Below, one piece after another: positions 1 to 11,300 of a stretch of DNA of 64,000 nt. The notes beneath the pieces are model-generated. The model was not told where the DNA came from. It did no database searches and saw nothing but the letters and a program-made list of their open reading frames with translations. The stretch is from Pelobates cultripes (taxonomy: Eukaryota; Chordata; Amphibia; Anura; Pelobatidae), in contig OW240912.1 of the NCBI GenBank assembly GCA_933207985.1, positions 231,399,944 through 231,463,943 of the forward strand, given 5' to 3'. A program made the translations under genes and the position numbers. The stretch's first letter is position 1, and every line of letters begins with the position of its first letter.

Positions 1-44
1 GTCACAAATGTTGTACTGAAACTTGCAAGCCAGGAAGAGAGTTT

Positions 45-120
45 ATTTATTGTAAAAAAGGTCAAAAACTCTTACTTTCCAATTGCAAAGTCAGAGTTTT
101 TAACCTTTTTTACAATAAAT
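45..120. repeat. 27-28 bp hairpin
   Basis: Two arms of 27-28 bases (about 45-72 and 93-120) are reverse complements with one mismatch, separated by a 20-base segment. The folded unit is about 75 nt. I see no terminal repeats or target duplication that would identify a transposon. It may be a tiny MITE or a microRNA-precursor-like hairpin; the sequence does not decide between them. Confidence 0.6.
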
Positions 121-371
121 TGTTGAATATACTATTCAATTAGGGGGTTCTGCCTCTCTCTGTCCTATATGACAGTGAACCATCTACCAACTGGGAGCAT
201 ACCATCCAGATACTGTTTAGACAGTATGGGATTCTTCCCTCTCCAGTGGAGCTTTTAAAACCCAGAACCAGAGGTGATAGGGCTCTGGTCCATGTGAGGT
301 CTCCCCTTTACCACTTATTGGGCATTACTCTATTCAGATAGTCTGCACTATATTTGTTTTTGTGATTCATG

Positions 372-650
372 AATACTATAGGCACCCAGACCACTTAAGC
401 TCATTGAAGTGGTCTGGGTGCACTTAACCCTGCAAAGGCAATTAACCCTGCAAAGGTAATTATTGCAGTTTTTAATAGACTGCAATAACGACCTTTCAGG
501 GTTAACTACACCTGTAGAGGCTGTCTACCAGACAGGCACTAGAGGGATTTCCGGGTTATTAGGCAGATTTTGGTCACCTAACTGATGCTGGACGTCCTCA
601 CGCAATGCATGGGGATGTCCAGCGTCACCCAAAAACCCATAGGAAACCAC
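372..650 (-). mobile_element. Degenerate TTAA-type (T2/Kolobok-like) MITE fragment
   Basis: The segment carries the subterminal hairpin CACCCAGACCACTT / AAGTGGTCTGGGTG and the 'CACTAGAGG' interior block found in the complete elements at 19862-20284 and 42529-43034. Here it is in the opposite orientation and the outer TTAAAGG terminus has decayed. Membership of that family is seen by comparison within the window. The T2/Kolobok name is from knowledge of Xenopus MITEs with TTAAAGG ends and TTAA duplications. Confidence 0.6.
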
Positions 651-2149
651 TGAATAATTGTATATACAGAAAGCTCTGTGTATTCATTGTAAACCATGTA
701 GGATCCACTATAGTATAATATAATTTTTATATATTATATTATATTTCCTGACAGAAACACCAGCAAAGAAAATTGATTCACATCCAGGTGAAGAAATGAC
801 TGGAACAGCAAGGAATATTTACTAAAAAAAAAGATGTCTAGATTTCTAGTCTGTGTATACATGTATTTGGAAGGGAAAAAAGATGAATTTTACATGTAAA
901 TATATTTATTTCTAGTAACCATTTTCTTTGAGCCAATGTTGAAAATCATTAAGCCAATGTTGAAAATTGTGGATTTTCATTGTGAAAAGACAAAACACTT
1001 ATGAGTTTTATTAATATGTCCACTCACTGTGACGAATTGAGAAACAAGATAAAGAATGTTGTTGCCAATGCATCTGAATCGTAAGCTAGAGTAAAATCAT
1101 TGGTTACAATTTTTCCTAAGCAAACATTAGCTTTTCGTTTGTATTGTTTAAAATGTGCTGATATTACACAAAGAAAAACTGTCCTTGAAGAAATATCACA
1201 ACGCAAAAAAAGAAACATTCTTTTGAATTCTAGATTTCAACTGCTGTCTGAAAAGCTCTACAATACCTGGTTTCACATTTGATTTCTATTAGTTTGACAA
1301 CAATAGCAGTTTTTTTTCTACTGCGATAATTGCAGCATAGATTAAAGAGTTTGTGAAAAATATGCAAATATGTAACATCCTTTGAGCATGAAGCTCAATT
1401 TCAATCCAAAATAACACACATTTAACAACTGTTCATTGGATAACGCTGGTTGTCCTGGCGCACATAATTTATGGCTCAGTTTCCGAACCTTGACAAAGGA
1501 GGAACATTTTATATTGGCAGATTATGGTTGTTAAACAATTTGTCAAGGTCACACTCTATAATGGCTACTCAGATGTAATAGAAAACATGAGAAATAGTGA
1601 TTGAAATATGTGCATGATTTGTCATATTTTTAACCTCAGATCGATGGCATTGTTGTTTGAGAACCTGTTATCAGCCGAACCCTGTCTACCCCTTGTGCAT
1701 GTCTGGGATCAAGAAGACACATTTTTCAATAGTATTTGTCAAGTAGAGGGCTGAAGATCTGGTGGGAAAAAAGTTATCTTTTGGAGGTGAGCCAATAAAT
1801 TAAAAAGAGTTTATGACACATTGACTCCTTCACCATATCCACTACAATAAGCTGCAGTGGTTAAACTCCTTAGAATGTCTCTTTAAATTGTGTCACTCAT
1901 TTATGGCTTCCCTTTATATTTTGCCAAACATTCAGGATTTATTTAGCAATCCTTAAAATATCTGACAAGGGAATTACAGATTTTAGGATAAAATTACCAG
2001 ACATTTTTTTTCATGTTTGGTTATTTTTGCCTAAATGTACAATTTTCTTTTCTATTCTCTTTAATTCCCAATTTAGTAATGCATCATAACTATGAACTTA
2101 GTACAAAGTACTCCTAAAAGGCAATAATGAATTGAAATATTAATAAATG
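651..2149. other. Unannotated AT-rich DNA
   Basis: No gene is seen. There is an AT-rich palindromic run near 712-748 and a 20-base tandem duplication (AGCCAATGTTGAAAAT) at about 931-967. The rest is unique-looking sequence with stops in all frames at short intervals. Confidence 0.5.
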
Positions 2150-2600
2150 CATATTTCCTGGGTTCATGTAACGTATCATTGAGGTGCATCACTGCATGTA
2201 AACAATGCATGAAGGTTATTCTTGTATTGAAAGTACGTCAACTTCTTCATCTGATGCCATTAGGCTTAGTCAGACCGTAAAATATATTTTTCATGCCTGA
2301 CAAGAAGAAAATCTACTAAATATCAAATGATATATTGAACACATGTAAACATCGACTATAATTATAAAGCTCCAATTGTGAAAAATAAAAATTGCCTGCG
2401 GCTGTGTAATTTGATCATCTGCATATGTATGAGAGATATTACAAAAATCAATAATCAAGGTAATCATTATAAATGGTGCAAGCTTTTAATTTCCATAGAA
2501 GCTTAAAAGAGTGCTGATTATTTGTCAACAATAATCAACACAAATTATCTTAACCATAAACTATCTTGAAAAAGAAACTTAGCATCTGAATATGGTGAAA
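2150..2600. promoter_or_regulatory. Candidate conserved non-coding block
   Basis: This stretch has no simple repeats or transposon termini and is dense in homeodomain- and POU-like words (AATCAATAATCAAGGTAATC, ATTTGATC, TAATTATAAAG). That composition is typical of vertebrate developmental enhancers. The call is inference from texture only, since no alignment could be run. Confidence 0.3.
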
Positions 2601-3224
2601 CAAAAGAGTATTGCGGGTGTTACAGTTGCTACTAGGATCCCGCATCCCATAAGGCCCAGGAACTCTGAACAATCTGCAACTCTATTGTCTATTGGAGGTC
2701 AATTGTATATTTCACCAGCACCATTGATCTCTTTTACTTACTCCTCATGTACTAAAGACATAGAGCACTGAGATACCAGAATCTGTATTCATAGAACACA
2801 TGACAATAGATGTCTGTCAAAGGAGACACAAAATTCAAACTCCTCCCAATAAGACAACCATGATCTTTTAGATTTAAGAGTGCTCCTCTCTTCTCCTCAC
2901 TCTAAAAGCTAGTAATAGGAATTAGAAAGTAGTAGATAAGGAGGGTGTCAAAAATTGTATCCAGTGGTCCACGAGTCATCTGAAAGAGACCATATTTTCT
3001 AAAGAAGGTTTACTTGAAACTCTCTAGTACTGCATATATAATGGAGAAACATTTCAACAATGCTTATAACTTGAAATGTGTGGCTCTGTTTACAGCTGTC
3101 AGTCTCTTGTACTGCCTTTCTCTGTCATGTCTATGGGCAGTTATTCTTCTGATGGCAACTTGGTCACCTTTAAAAATGTTACACTTCCACTTCTCCACAT
3201 AACTCAGCAAGCATGCATGCAGTT
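2601..3224. other. Unannotated AT-rich DNA
   Basis: No gene, terminal repeat or tandem array was recognised here. Confidence 0.5.
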
Positions 3225-3600
3225 TTAAAGGGGTTATAATGCTTGGAGCCCCCTGGCACTGCCCCTCCATTCAGTGTTAAATCATTTCAGAGCAATTTAA
3301 CACTGAATGAGTGTCCCTTGCTACCTTGCCCCCACTAGAGGTATTGCTCAAGGAGAAATTACACACTTCCTCCCAGCCATATCAATTGATAACAGCAATG
3401 GTGGCTTTGATAGGCTAAACTTGGTCAGCTTACATTCTCAGCCAATCATTGCTGTGTATTGCTACTCAGGCTAACTATTTTCTGTGATATGTACATGCTC
3501 TCCATAATGTCGGGTTTTTCTCATGGCTCCAACACTGAAGTTTTACCAGTCTTTACTTTTTATTTTATTATAGAGAGGGCATTCATTTAAATTTACAATG
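3225..3600 (+). mobile_element. TTAA-type MITE-like segment (left end only)
   Basis: The start TTAAAGGGGTTATAATG resembles the reverse complement of the right end of the element at 58675-59325 (CATCATAACC... then TTAA). An inner hairpin follows (CATTCAGTGTTAAAT / ATTTAACACTGAATG). I could not find a matching right terminus, so the right limit is approximate. Classification as T2/Kolobok-like rests on the left end. Confidence 0.4.
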
Positions 3601-3701
3601 TAATGTTCAGTGTTAATATGGCAAGATTCACTTTGTTTATGGAAATGCATAAAGAAATGGTATTGCATATTATCTCCGCAATTCAATATATTCAGGAACA
3701 A

Positions 3702-3704
<3 letters not shown>

Positions 3705-3733
<29 letters not shown>

Positions 3734-3735
3734 CA
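3705..3735. repeat. (TCTA)n microsatellite
   Basis: About seven to eight uninterrupted TCTA units. Confidence 0.9.
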
Positions 3736-4379
3736 TTGTTATATATTAGATGAGATATATAAAAATTATTCTGAATGATTCTAAAATTATCATTCCATCA
3801 GATTAATCAACATGTGTCTCCTAGTGCATTCATTTAAGTAAATGCTTCTGGAAAGTTTTAGCTTCCCATAGCAGATTGATATCTTGCAGCAAAAAAAAAT
3901 GTCCTTTGAAGGACTCAACAAAATGCATACTTAATGAGTGCCAAGAAGGAACTATCAGCAACCCTATTAGGTGCTATGTTTAGATGTGAGATACACAATC
4001 TCCAAGTGCATTACTGCAGGTTATTTGTGAAGTTGTAGTGATATGTTCCTAATGGGTGTAAGGATGTGCTGACATCGGAAGTGGGACTGACAGGCCTGGA
4101 GTTAGCTGTCATTCCCATCATAGTCCTAATAGCTTAGCCAGGCATTCTCCAGGCAGATGAAGAGAGAAAAGATGTGTGTGTGTGACAGCATTGTACAAGA
4201 ATGCATGTGAGGACCATTATAGTGTTGAATGTGTCAGGTGCCAGCAGAACAAGCCTGATCAGATAGACAAGCATGGTACTGAATGCTTTAAGGTATTTGA
4301 AGCCTGTCATTTCTAACAGCCAGCAATCCACAAGTGAATCCTTCATTAGTTTGTTTTTCTTATTAGCCTAAAACAAGAA
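3736..4379. other. Unannotated DNA
   Basis: No gene or known repeat was recognised. The interval is less AT-rich than its flanks and may adjoin the conserved-looking block that follows. Confidence 0.4.
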
Positions 4380-5040
4380 GAATATAAAACCAGCCCTTTT
4401 GGCTTCTATATTATTAACAGCTTACAAATGCTGGTGAGAGAAAAATAGAGCTCAGAAGCCCCCTAAAAAACTCCACCCCAAAGTGTCTGCTCATTAACAC
4501 CTGGCAATTCAGAGCAAGAATGAGTGGACACTGGCACAGCTGAAGAGAATATCTATTTTGAATGGAGGGCCAAAAAGACTCTCAGTAGATTTAATTAAAG
4601 CCATAGTGAACAGATGGGGAAGATGGAAAGAAATTCAACTTGAGACCATTCATCTGTCTAGACTTGAGTGTTTTAATGAAGCCTTAGCATTTTGCAAGTC
4701 CCACATTGTGGCTTTTCTTCCAGCTGTACTAGAGAGAACAGAAAGCCCAACTTTGCAATCCCGTTGTTTAAAGCTTCAGAATTTTACAGTGATTTGGAAC
4801 AGAATATACAGTCTAACTAAATATCTTATTTCACAATGCTGCTAGGAAACCCAAACTTCATTTTCACTCTGGTCTGCTTTGCTACCGGGAGATTTTTTAA
4901 TGGCTGCTGCCAGCTGTTGCAGCACACCCAAAGAAACTGCAGTAATACTTTTATATGTGACTTCCTTTTATTAGGTCCAGTGGGCATGGACCCTATCGGC
5001 ATTAAGACTATCAGACTGGGGGTCCAGTAATTGACATGCT
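4380..5040. promoter_or_regulatory. Candidate conserved non-coding block with a 95-codon open frame
   Basis: A non-repetitive, compositionally balanced block without transposon ends. A 95-codon ATG-to-stop frame lies at 4558-4845 on the + strand. I recognise no domain in its translation, there is no clear splice context and no start context worth noting. A highly conserved enhancer-type element that happens to be open is more likely than an exon. Cross-species conservation and synonymous-site tests would separate these. Confidence 0.35.
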
Positions 5041-5112
5041 AGTAGGCTTGGGGACTCACTTATCCATCATTATTATCAAAGTCCATTTGCAGGTATGTAA
5101 TATATGTCACAT

Positions 5113-5294
5113 GCAGGATTATTCACTAAAGTAAGAGTTGTTGGGAATTGACGTAAATTTCAAATCGAAGGCAAAAGTAGTCATACTGGGAGCATTGCTG
5201 ACTTGGGGAGTTTTTGCATTTTGGGTTATTTGGCCTTAAATTTGAAGTTAACTTTGAATTACTGATAATTCTAATTTTAGTAAATAACCCTGGA
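5113..5294. mobile_element. Palindromic MITE, GGTTATTCACTAAAG family
   Basis: The left end (GGATTATTCACTAAAGT) and right end (ATTTTAGTAAATAACCC) are inverted repeats enclosing an AT-rich self-complementary interior. Related copies occur at about 6560, 8905, 9094, 9528, 19251, 57757 and 59745. The copies share the block that reads 'GGCCTTAAATTTGAA' or its complement. Confidence 0.65.
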
Positions 5295-5309
5295 AGCTTT
5301 TTCCCCCTT

Positions 5310-5941
5310 GTGAATCTCTTACAAGCCCCCCTAGTGTGTCTCTTACCCCCGTTGTGTATCTCTTACTTCCTCCCAGCTTGTGTGTCTATTTTTTCCTTGT
5401 CTCCGAACCCCCAAAGACCCATTTGTGTGTCTTATTCTCTCCCAGTCCCTCTATGTGTCTCTTCCTTCCCCAAGCCCTCTGTGTGTGTCTCTCCCCCCCA
5501 CCCACAGCCCCTCTGTTTATCTCATTCTCCCTCCAGCCCCTATATCTGTCTCTTTTCCGCCAGTTCCTCTGTGTGTCTCTTTCTCCCCTTCCCCAGTTCC
5601 TCTGTGTGTCTCCTACTCCCCTGCCCAGCCCCTCTGTCTGTCTCTTTCTCCCTCAAGCCTCTTTTATTTGTGTCTCTTCCACACCCTCATCCTTTTGTGG
5701 TCTTTTCCACTCCCCCCTTTCCTCCTGCTTACCCTTCATTTAGCGTGGCTGAGCAGACCACGGTGGAGGATTTTCTGTATTCTCTACCCGGTCTGCAAGG
5801 AAGTTGTTTGTTGCTCTCAGTCAGCACTTACTGCTACTTGTAGTGACAGGCAGGAAGGAAGCCAGTCACCCGGAAATTGTGCCCCTGGGCCAGTGCAACC
5901 TAGGCAGCCACTTGTGCGGCGTTATGTTTGCGCCGGCCTTG
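5310..5941 (-). mobile_element. hAT-like element with internal pyrimidine-rich tandem repeat
   Basis: Most of the interval (about 5310-5740) is a degenerate tandem repeat of roughly 25-33 bp carrying CCCTCTGTGTGTCTCTTTCT. The right end, read on the minus strand (CAAGGCCGGCGCAAACATAA), resembles the left terminus of the well-bounded element at 33879 (CAGGGCCGGCGCTACCATAA). The 8 bp after the right end are CTTGTGAC, and CTTGTGAA lies at the left edge near 5309, a possible decayed target duplication. The left terminus itself is not recognisable. The long open frames here (up to 209 codons) are produced by the repeat. Confidence 0.55.
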
Positions 5942-6559
5942 CTTGTGACACAATCTATCCTGAATACCTAAACAGAGATATTTAGGTATTTGAGTTACCT
6001 AAAAAAGTCACATAATCATCACAGAAGTCAGAACAGTAAAATGTATTTTTGCAGAACATTTTATGAACAGCTTGTAATACTGATTGACGGTGATATGAAG
6101 GAGACATGTCCTGGTACCGTTATCTAATTAATAACTTATTAAAAAAGAAACTCAAAACATCACTTTCAATGGGAAGTGTTGGGACAGAAAACATACTAAG
6201 GTTCTCTGTTAAAAATACATTCTCAATATATTTTAACAATGTGAGCTCACACATGAACAATATAACCTCAAGTGGTTTCCCATACATTTGATAAAAGTAA
6301 ATGCAAACTGCTCATGCAAATGAATGGGAGCCACTTTGCACTTTCATTCAATGGGCAAGATGTTTCTGTTTATCCTTATATAGTGAATGAGAGGCCTCTT
6401 GGACTTCTGTTGCACTTTTGACCCTTTTGTTGCACGTATTCATTTATGTAGGGCAATATAGCATGTGCACTCTTGGAATCTTGCACAGCAATTCATCCAT
6501 AGAAAACAGTAAGAGGACCCATATTATGATATTATGGTACCATGAAACACTCATTATCA
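5942..6559. other. Unannotated AT-rich DNA
   Basis: No gene or defined repeat was recognised. Confidence 0.5.
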
Positions 6560-6672
6560 GTTTTATTCACTAAAGTGAAATTTCAAAAGGAATTCAACGT
6601 GAATTTCAAATTTTAGACCAAAATACCCAAACTGGAAGTAATTTGAATTTTCATTTTAGTGAGCAATCCCTT
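6560..6672. mobile_element. Palindromic MITE, GGTTATTCACTAAAG family
   Basis: TTTTATTCACTAAAGTGAAA at the left and ATTTTAGTGAGCAATCCC at the right are inverted repeats. The interior shares 'GACCAAAAT' and 'AAACTGGAA' words with the copies at 9094 and 59745. Confidence 0.6.
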
Positions 6673-7140
6673 TACTCACTAGTATTTGCAGTGCTTGTGA
6701 TAACAGAGAGGTTATTTATTTAACCCCAAAATACCCTGAAATTTGTAGATTAAGTTTAAATTGCAAAATTGAGACAAAATTAAATGATCTGAAAAAATAT
6801 TCTTATTATCTGAATGTTGCAATTAATGAATAACGCAGATTTTTTTTAACCTTTTATTGTCTTTTAACTCATTATGTATGAAATTGTGATCATTACTTTG
6901 CTCAGTAATGATTTACACCACTGCTACTTTTAAATTTAAATGTGAGTTCAAAGTCACTTAGTGAAAGTACTCAAAATGTTCATAAATAAAATATGCAGTC
7001 AAACACGGAAATTTAATACATGTTACATACTGTACTGGTAACTAAAAACTTGATCTGAACATATTCTTGTAAAATATAGTACTGCTTGGTTAAGTCATAA
7101 ATTGTTAATTATTTGTTTTATTTTATTATATTTTTAGTAA
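6673..7140. other. Unannotated AT-rich DNA
   Basis: Strongly AT-rich unique sequence with no recognised feature. Confidence 0.5.
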
Positions 7141-8130
7141 TTATGAAGAAGCATTAAACTGCAACTACCGTTTTGCAGAGAATATTTGGAATTCCATATT
7201 TTGTTTCCTACTAACACTTCCCCACAATCTAGTTATGAGAATATGTTAAAATAGCTCTTTGCTCTGCTAAATTCCCTACTATATTAATCTCATTATCCTT
7301 TGAACCATTTAACTGGCAATGCCAAATGCAATTTGTATTCTGCAGCAAAGCAAATGCACTAAACTGATTATCCCAATATGAACCGTGGCAATCCTTGATA
7401 TTGTTAGGTCTGAAAGGCCGTCTACACACTGAATAGAGTTCCCATATGCCTTCTGAGCTTCATGACACAATGTTGCGTCTGCTTTGCAAGGGATAAATTA
7501 AGCGTGTGAAAGTCTTAGCAAAGCCCTCATTTTCCAGTTAATCAAATCTCTCCTAATCAAATTAGCACACATAATTCCTCTGGATGCACTGCACAAAAAA
7601 TGCATTATCCCCTTCTTTGGAGTTGAAAGGGAGAGAACAGCATGATGTCTTTTCTCGTCTGCTTGAGTGGCCTCAAATAGAGGAGTGCTTCAGAAAGACA
7701 GTTTGAGGTAAACTTTGGCAGTCTTACCAGCCTCAACCGTTCTCAGCTCATTAAATCTACGGCCTCTGTGGCCACCTCCAGGGACCACTGAAGCATTCGG
7801 TAATGAGATACTTGTTTAATTTTTCTTCAAAGGCTGGACATCTGTGACAAACCTCCCATTTCAGCCCCACACAGGCAAGTGTATCAATAGGCCTTAGGCC
7901 TCTCTGTATTTTGATGGAGTGTTTTCCATTGAATTAACCAGATAATAAATTTTAAAAAGAACGGAACAATTGCCATTAACTCTGCTCTCTCCGAAAAAGT
8001 CGAAGTCCATCATGAAAATTCAATAGCTGGCAAAGCTAAATGGATAAATGTTCACAGTCAACCTTTTTAATTGATTTTCCTTCATGTAATGATCTAGTCT
8101 CTGAAGCTAGCCGTCCCCAAGCCCCTCTTT
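7141..8130. promoter_or_regulatory. Candidate long conserved non-coding element cluster
   Basis: About 1 kb is free of simple repeats and transposon ends and has balanced composition. It contains repeated homeodomain-like cores (TAATTA-type words, ATTAATCTC, GGTAATGAG), AATTAACC and GGATTA-like sites. The stretch 7520-8130 is the least repeat-like DNA in the window and has the texture of a deeply conserved vertebrate enhancer. No long open frame is present. This is inference; alignment to other vertebrate genomes is the decisive test. Confidence 0.45.
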
Positions 8131-8900
8131 AACCTTTCTTTTCATTCCACATACATTTAGAAACACTGAACAAAAATGAATGGCTAAAATATTAATCTCC
8201 CTGGAGAGTAAAGCCCTGAAACAGACTATATTCTTAGATCAATTCCCAACTGTGTCAGCAGTCTACAAAAGAATGGAACACACGTTAAGCTTTAGTCAGT
8301 ATGATACTGCCTCTGACCTTTATTGAAAACCAACCACCACATCCCGACACTATCTGCAACTCAAACACCCTTACCAGATAATGGAAATTCACTGCAAATA
8401 TTGTTATGTCTCTTTTACTCAGTCACTTCTGGTTACATGATAATGAGGTCTGAGACATGCATAATGAAAGCTGTCTCAACATTATTTGCACTTTAATGCT
8501 TTATTATGTCTATTGATATTTTCTAAGTGGAAAAATTCTAGGATTTTTTTTGTGAGCATGTTTTATTTTGTGGAGCTTTTCAAAAGGCATAGGCTATTAT
8601 GATGTCTGAGTTTTTATGCAAAATGAATAGCAACTGTTATGGGAGTCTCATGATTTAAATTTTTTTGTTTTCAAAATTAAAACCAAACTTAGAAAATTCA
8701 GTATCCCTTGGCCAGTCTAGTCATTATCCATTGTATGTAATTTCATGCTTCTTGACGTCATTTCATTCACATGCTTCCTCATTAACTTTTGCACATAATT
8801 ACTTCATTAATATATATTTAAGCCATGAGAACATCTGTGTTTTACATCATGGTTTGTGTGTTACATAAAGATGTGTCAGCTCTTCAAATCTATAGACACT
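8131..8900. other. Unannotated DNA
   Basis: No gene. The part up to about 8500 may continue the conserved-looking texture to its left; the rest is AT-rich and featureless. Confidence 0.4.
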
Positions 8901-8904
8901 TAAG

Positions 8905-9085
8905 AATGTATTCACTAAACAGTGAACTGTGGTGAATTGAAACCGGAATTGCATAGGTTAGGGTTAGATATCTCAGTTGGACAAATTTCCAATTTCAGAT
9001 ATTTTCTGAGCCTGGCTGCTTTAGCATATTGTTTTTGCAAATTTGCTTTCAGTTCATCCCCATTCACTGTTTAGTGAATAAACTC
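8905..9085. mobile_element. Palindromic MITE, TTCACTAAACAGTGAA type
   Basis: GTATTCACTAAACAGTGAA at the left is matched in reverse complement by TTCACTGTTTAGTGAATAAA at the right. The interior holds GGTTAGGGTTAG, a two-unit telomere-like word also present in the related copy near 19315. It appears to be a subfamily of the GGTTATTCACTAAAG MITEs. Confidence 0.65.
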
Positions 9086-9093
9086 CTAAGGTA

Positions 9094-9223
9094 TATTCAA
9101 TGATCTGGGACATTGTATAGTTTGATAAGAACATTTTAGGCCAAAATGATCAATCTGGAAAAATAGTTGTTTTTTTTTTGGTGCCTAGAATTTACTATTC
9201 CTGGTTTTGTGAATAACCCCTTT
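9094..9223. mobile_element. Palindromic MITE, GGTTATTCACTAAAG family (decayed)
   Basis: It lies directly beside the previous copy. The left end GTATATTCAATGATC is decayed and the right end TTTTGTGAATAACCCC is well preserved. The interior shares GGCCAAAAT with sister copies. Confidence 0.5.
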
Positions 9224-10600
9224 ACTTTACTCGTTTATGTGGTAAAAAAAAAAAAAAAGAAGTAATTATCATTATTGACATGCCACACATTATGATTATT
9301 GAGGATTTTGGCTGCCTTAGGTCAGTCAAGACTATGCACCCCGGCCCACTTACTGTATTTTAGAGTATTCTCCCCCACAGTGAAACAGAGATGTTGGATA
9401 CATTGTTGTCTTGAGGAATATAGCCCAATGCCTCTTGTGAAAAATTGCACGTTATAATATAATATAATAAAATAAATAAATGAGAAAATAAAGAATGTCG
9501 GCAGAAGCAAAGATAAAACCCGTTTGAGTTTAATTCACTAACCTATAAATCATGTAGAATTGGGATTACATGGACATTACCAATGTGAGGCCAAAATTAT
9601 TGAACTGGTAACATTTTCCAAATCATTTTTTTTGGTTTGGCTTTTATTTGTCCACTGTCTAGAGTGCTCTAGGTGACTCCATGTGGCAAAACCCAAGGGT
9701 AAAAACACCATATCACACGTAGTGAACGCTACATCGCCAGCATTAACATCAATGTGGATTCTATTTACATAGTACTACAGTAATTTATTTTTCTGGTTTT
9801 GGACCACGCATTTTTGGTTTGGAATCAAATTTAACTCAAGCAAGACACATGTATAGTTAATACATGTTATACAGCCAACCTGTGAAAACAGCACTTTGTT
9901 CTTTCAGTGCCATAAAACAAACCAAATTAATTTAGCAAGACAACTAGCTGTTTCACTTAATGTTTTGTACTCATTAGCATTCTTTTTTTGTATATGCAAA
10001 TTCATACTAGGCACTAGTGTAATGCATGCTTGCCAAATATCTAGTAATGATATTTATTTTGGGGGTACATAAAAGTTGCTTCCAATAAAACCTGGGCTCC
10101 AAAAAATCTCTTGAGGTGCTTATTGCTTTTGGCAGACACTTTTTGTAAAAATCTGGAAAGCCAAAGCAGACATATATTTCCTATAGCTTCCTGTTTGAAA
10201 TTTGTTTTGATGTATTTATGAGATATCTGTTATGCCTATACTTATTTATCTTAGCAGTAGTTTTAATGCTTTTTTTACCAATTTTGTACCAATTTTATTT
10301 TATGACCTTCTCTTCATTGTAGCAACCTGCAGAAATATCGGAATGCTAAATAACTTCTCATACTTAAGTACTCTTCAACATGTAGAAGTCGAGTGTTGGC
10401 TGACCTCAGCCATCAATCAAGTTACATAGTTAGGCAACCTGCTAAATAATCTGTTTATCTAATTAGGAAAAGAAGAAGATAATCACTACATTTATAAAGC
10501 CATAACTTGAAAACAGGACACATGCTGAATGCAAACATGGAGATAGAATTAGAAAAATAATTTAATTATGTAAAAAAAATGACAGACTTGTTTTAAGCCT
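9224..10600. other. AT-rich DNA with a partial MITE copy
   Basis: Contains a run of A (9245-9258), a further partial copy of the same MITE at about 9528-9625 (GGCCAAAATTATTGAACTGG) and otherwise unique AT-rich DNA. No gene is seen. Confidence 0.5.
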
Positions 10601-10739
10601 ACCATTTTCTTTGAGTAGCTGACCTTTCTAATATACTATGTAGATCTCTTGCCAGCTAATCATTGGACTGTAAAGCATAGTTTCAAGCTGTGGGCAATGA
10701 TCTGTAAAAGAAATGAATGAGTGGGTTTTAGCAGCCAGA

Positions 10740-11300
10740 ATCTGTAGACTAGTATCTGTATCTGACAGCTGTCACCCTCTCTACTGAGGCCAAACCCGGC
10801 CCTTCATTTAAAAGCAGCATGGCTGATCAGATTACCGGGACAGTGTGTCAAAACTGACTGCACACAGCTAAAAAGGCAGAGAGAGCACCTATAAATAGAA
10901 ATATTGCTTGTCTTTTTGGACATCTTAAAGAGCTTGATGGTGGCTCACAAATGCAGACTTCTGCTTGTGCCAATGCTAAATGAATCAGTTCAGTATAACT
11001 GTGGATATTGGCTTACATGAGTTTGTGTTTCTGTGGATGAATAAGGTTTCCCAGATCCCACCAATTCCACCGGGATTTACAAGCAAAAATGAAACCCTTG
11101 TTATTTGCATAACTGGATAATCCGTTAGACATTACTTCTGCTAAAATAAAGAGAGCGCTAAAAGCAGAGCTTCTCCATTTCATATCTGTTATATATGTCA
11201 ACCGCGTCTTCATCCAGAACAGCTGTGAAAACATTCAGACAGGAATGTCAGTAGAAAGTTATCTATAGGCACTAATGATAGCAAAGCTCACTTACTGGGC
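10740..11300. promoter_or_regulatory. Candidate conserved non-coding block
   Basis: A repeat-free block of balanced composition containing ATTTGCAT-like (TTATTTGCATAAC), TATAAATAG and GGATTTACAAGC words, with no transposon ends. A short minus-strand open frame inside has no recognisable domain. The call is inference from texture. Confidence 0.35.

Noticed and set aside
5214..5985. Three overlapping open frames of 135-209 codons rich in Ser/Pro/Leu/Cys
   Set aside because: All three plus-strand frames stay open because of the pyrimidine tandem repeat, so this is not coding evidence.
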